From the NCBI GenBank assembly GCA_030158585.1, contig JAOASR010000099.1:1-46439 (forward strand): 46,439 nt of DNA. Reading direction: 5' to 3'. A program made the position numbers and the translations under genes. This DNA is from Microcella sp. GTDB lineage: Bacteria > Actinomycetota > Actinomycetes > Actinomycetales > Microbacteriaceae. The notes beneath the pieces are model-generated. The model ran no database searches, was not told the origin of the DNA, and saw only the letters and a program-made list of their open reading frames with translations. This document shows, piece after piece, positions 43,728-46,439 of this stretch (positions are counted from its first letter, which is position 1; the number at the start of each line of letters is the position of its first letter).

Positions 43728-43765
43728 TGGCGCGCAATGTCGGCGTCGTGCCGCAGGATAGAGGC

Positions 43766-44314
43766 ATGCCCAGCGACGTGAGGATCGGTGCCCGACTGCG
43801 CGCGGCGAGGCTCGCGCGGGGGCTCACCCTCGAAGCGGTCGGCGCCGCCGCGGGCATCAGCCAGGGCTTCGTGAGCAAGCTCGAGCGCGACCAGGTCTCG
43901 CCCTCCGTCGCCTCGCTCGTCGCCATCTGCGAGGCCGTGGGCCTCAAGGTCGGTGAGCTGTTCGAGCCACCGCCCTCGCAGATCGTGCGCGCCGGCCAGG
44001 GCGCGCCCATCAACTTCGGTGGCGAGGGGGCAGAGGAGTTCCTGCTCACCCCGGGCTCGCAGACCGACGTCGAGGTCATCCGCTCGCTCATCGGGCCGGG
44101 CGGCACGGCGGGCGACGACCTCTACAGCCTCGACTGCGACGTCGAGTTCGTCTACGTGCTCGCCGGCCGCCTCACGATCGTGCTCGGCGACGACGAGCAC
44201 GAGCTCGGCGCGGGCGACTCGATGACCTTCCGCGGGCGCGACCCGCACACCTGGCACAACGCCTCGGCCGACGAGCGGTGCGAAGTGCTGTGGGTGCTGG
44301 CGCCCGCGACCTAG
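43766..44314 (+). CDS. XRE-family regulator with C-terminal cupin
   Basis: A 182-residue regulator. The N-terminal helix-turn-helix is RIGARLRAARLARGLTLEAVGAAAGISQGFVSKLERDQVSPSVASLVAICEAVGLKVGELF (about 5-65), and the C-terminal cupin (about 110-180) reads FVYVLAGRLTIVLGDDEHELGAGDSMTFRGRDPHTWHN. It probably senses a small metabolite of the adjacent pathway. A longer form could start at ATG 43727, which overlaps the cyclase stop (TGATG); I prefer 43766 because the extra residues look unrelated. It is well placed to control the divergent NCS1 unit and the cyclase gene. Confidence 0.92.
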   Translation: MPSDVRIGARLRAARLARGLTLEAVGAAAGISQGFVSKLERDQVSPSVASLVAICEAVGLKVGELFEPPPSQIVRAGQGAPINFGGEGAEEFLLTPGSQTDVEVIRSLIGPGGTAGDDLYSLDCDVEFVYVLAGRLTIVLGDDEHELGAGDSMTFRGRDPHTWHNASADERCEVLWVLAPAT

Positions 44315-44367
44315 TCGCGCGCGAGCATCCGTCTCTCGTCGTCGAGTCGACGCGCAGCGGCGACCGG

Positions 44368-44832
44368 TCAGGTGCGGCGTCGGAAGGCGACCGGCTCCTC
44401 GAGGTACGGCGCCCACAGCGAGCGCTCGCGGTCGCTGATGCGGCGGGGTGCGCCGGTCTGCTCGTCGACGAGCACGAGCGTCGACATCGCGCGCGCGAAC
44501 ACCGCGCCCGGCTCGGCCCCGAGGGGCGAGCAGATCTCGTAGCAGACGTCGAGGCTCGCGCCCCCGAGGGCGCCGATCCAGAGCTGCACGTCGAGCGGGT
44601 CGCGCAGGTGCGGGATCGGCGCGAGGTACTCGACCTCCTGCCGCGCGATGAGGCTCTGCGCGCCCTCGTCGATGTGCAGCTCGGGCAGCGGAGTCGCCGA
44701 GGCGCCCCGGCCGCGCCAGAACACTTCGATGCGCGCCTCTTCGAGCAGGGTCAGCAGGCGGGCGTTGTTGACGTGCCCGTAGGCGTCGAGGTCGCTCCAC
44801 CGCAGCGCGATGGGCACATGGATGCGCGTCAT
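44368..44832 (-). CDS. Acyl-CoA thioesterase, 4HBT family
   Basis: A 154-residue hot-dog thioesterase. The catalytic segment is RWSDLDAYGHVNNARLLTLLEEARIEVF, with Asp17 and the GHVNN motif. It hydrolyses an acyl-CoA of unknown type. It begins 20 nt after the ettA stop in the same direction and is probably in the same transcript. The 53-nt gap to the regulator gene shows nothing further. Confidence 0.93.
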   Translation of the reverse strand: MTRIHVPIALRWSDLDAYGHVNNARLLTLLEEARIEVFWRGRGASATPLPELHIDEGAQSLIARQEVEYLAPIPHLRDPLDVQLWIGALGGASLDVCYEICSPLGAEPGAVFARAMSTLVLVDEQTGAPRRISDRERSLWAPYLEEPVAFRRRT

Positions 44833-44852
44833 GCGCTGCTCGCCGCCCTGAC

Positions 44853-46439
<1,587 letters not shown>

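Overview
The window looks like the chromosome of a high-GC actinobacterium, most probably a Microbacteriaceae member (inference). The reasons are the very GC-rich third codon positions, frequent GTG starts, a FilP/DivIVA-type polar-growth gene pair, an EttA factor, an SCO7613-type giant membrane protein, a mycobacterial-type RpiB, and repeated TAnnnT -10 boxes only 6-7 nt before start codons (leaderless transcripts).

Region by region. (1) Positions 1-2691 are the right end of an integrative element. They hold the tail of an unknown gene, an iteron-like cluster (142-332), a small gene translationally coupled to a tyrosine integrase with three tandem core-binding repeats, a 10-bp-phased repeat array beside the integrase promoter, and a 3' fragment of tRNA-Gly(UCC) as attachment site. 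A second 19-bp copy of the tRNA end lies 149 bp further on. (2) 2895-9301: a small PH-domain-like protein, a membrane-anchored partner gene with its ECF sigma factor, and a 1233-aa zinc-ribbon polytopic membrane protein. (3) 9463-15006: Dps, a four-gene unit (rpiB, nei-like glycosylase, PaiB-like protein, YtcJ-like amidohydrolase), an SDR and a cupin. (4) 15193-16837: two DivIVA/FilP-type coiled-coil proteins. (5) 16887-25515: an FAD amine oxidoreductase divergent from an amylosucrase, a Phd/VapC toxin-antitoxin pair, aminopeptidase N, MscS, a truncated haemoglobin and a small lipoprotein.

(6) 25635-36538 is a branched-chain amino-acid catabolic locus. The minus-strand operon runs carboxyltransferase, biotin carboxylase, acyl-CoA dehydrogenase, MaoC, CitE-like lyase, and all four junctions are 4-nt GTGA/ATGA overlaps. 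A divergent TetR regulator with a two-copy operator follows, then a convergent bkdABC operon for branched-chain 2-oxoacid dehydrogenase. From memory, content and order resemble the M. tuberculosis Rv2495c-Rv2506 locus. The expected flow is branched 2-oxoacid to acyl-CoA (Bkd), dehydrogenation, carboxylation, hydration and C-C cleavage.

(7) 36756-40346: a conserved hypothetical gene and TesB thioesterase sharing one bidirectional -10 segment, and a PadR/HAAS membrane pair. (8) 40343-44314: an NCS1 transporter, ureohydrolase and NTF2-like protein divergent from a cyclase-family hydrolase and an XRE-cupin regulator, which look like a small nitrogen-compound uptake and hydrolysis system of unknown substrate. 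(9) 44368-46439: a 4HBT thioesterase behind the 5'-truncated ettA.

The most unusual material is the integrase with its phased repeats and att remnants, the iteron cluster, the ureohydrolase/NCS1/cyclase cluster, and a marked excess of GGATGCT throughout. All calls come from reading the sequence; no database search was run.
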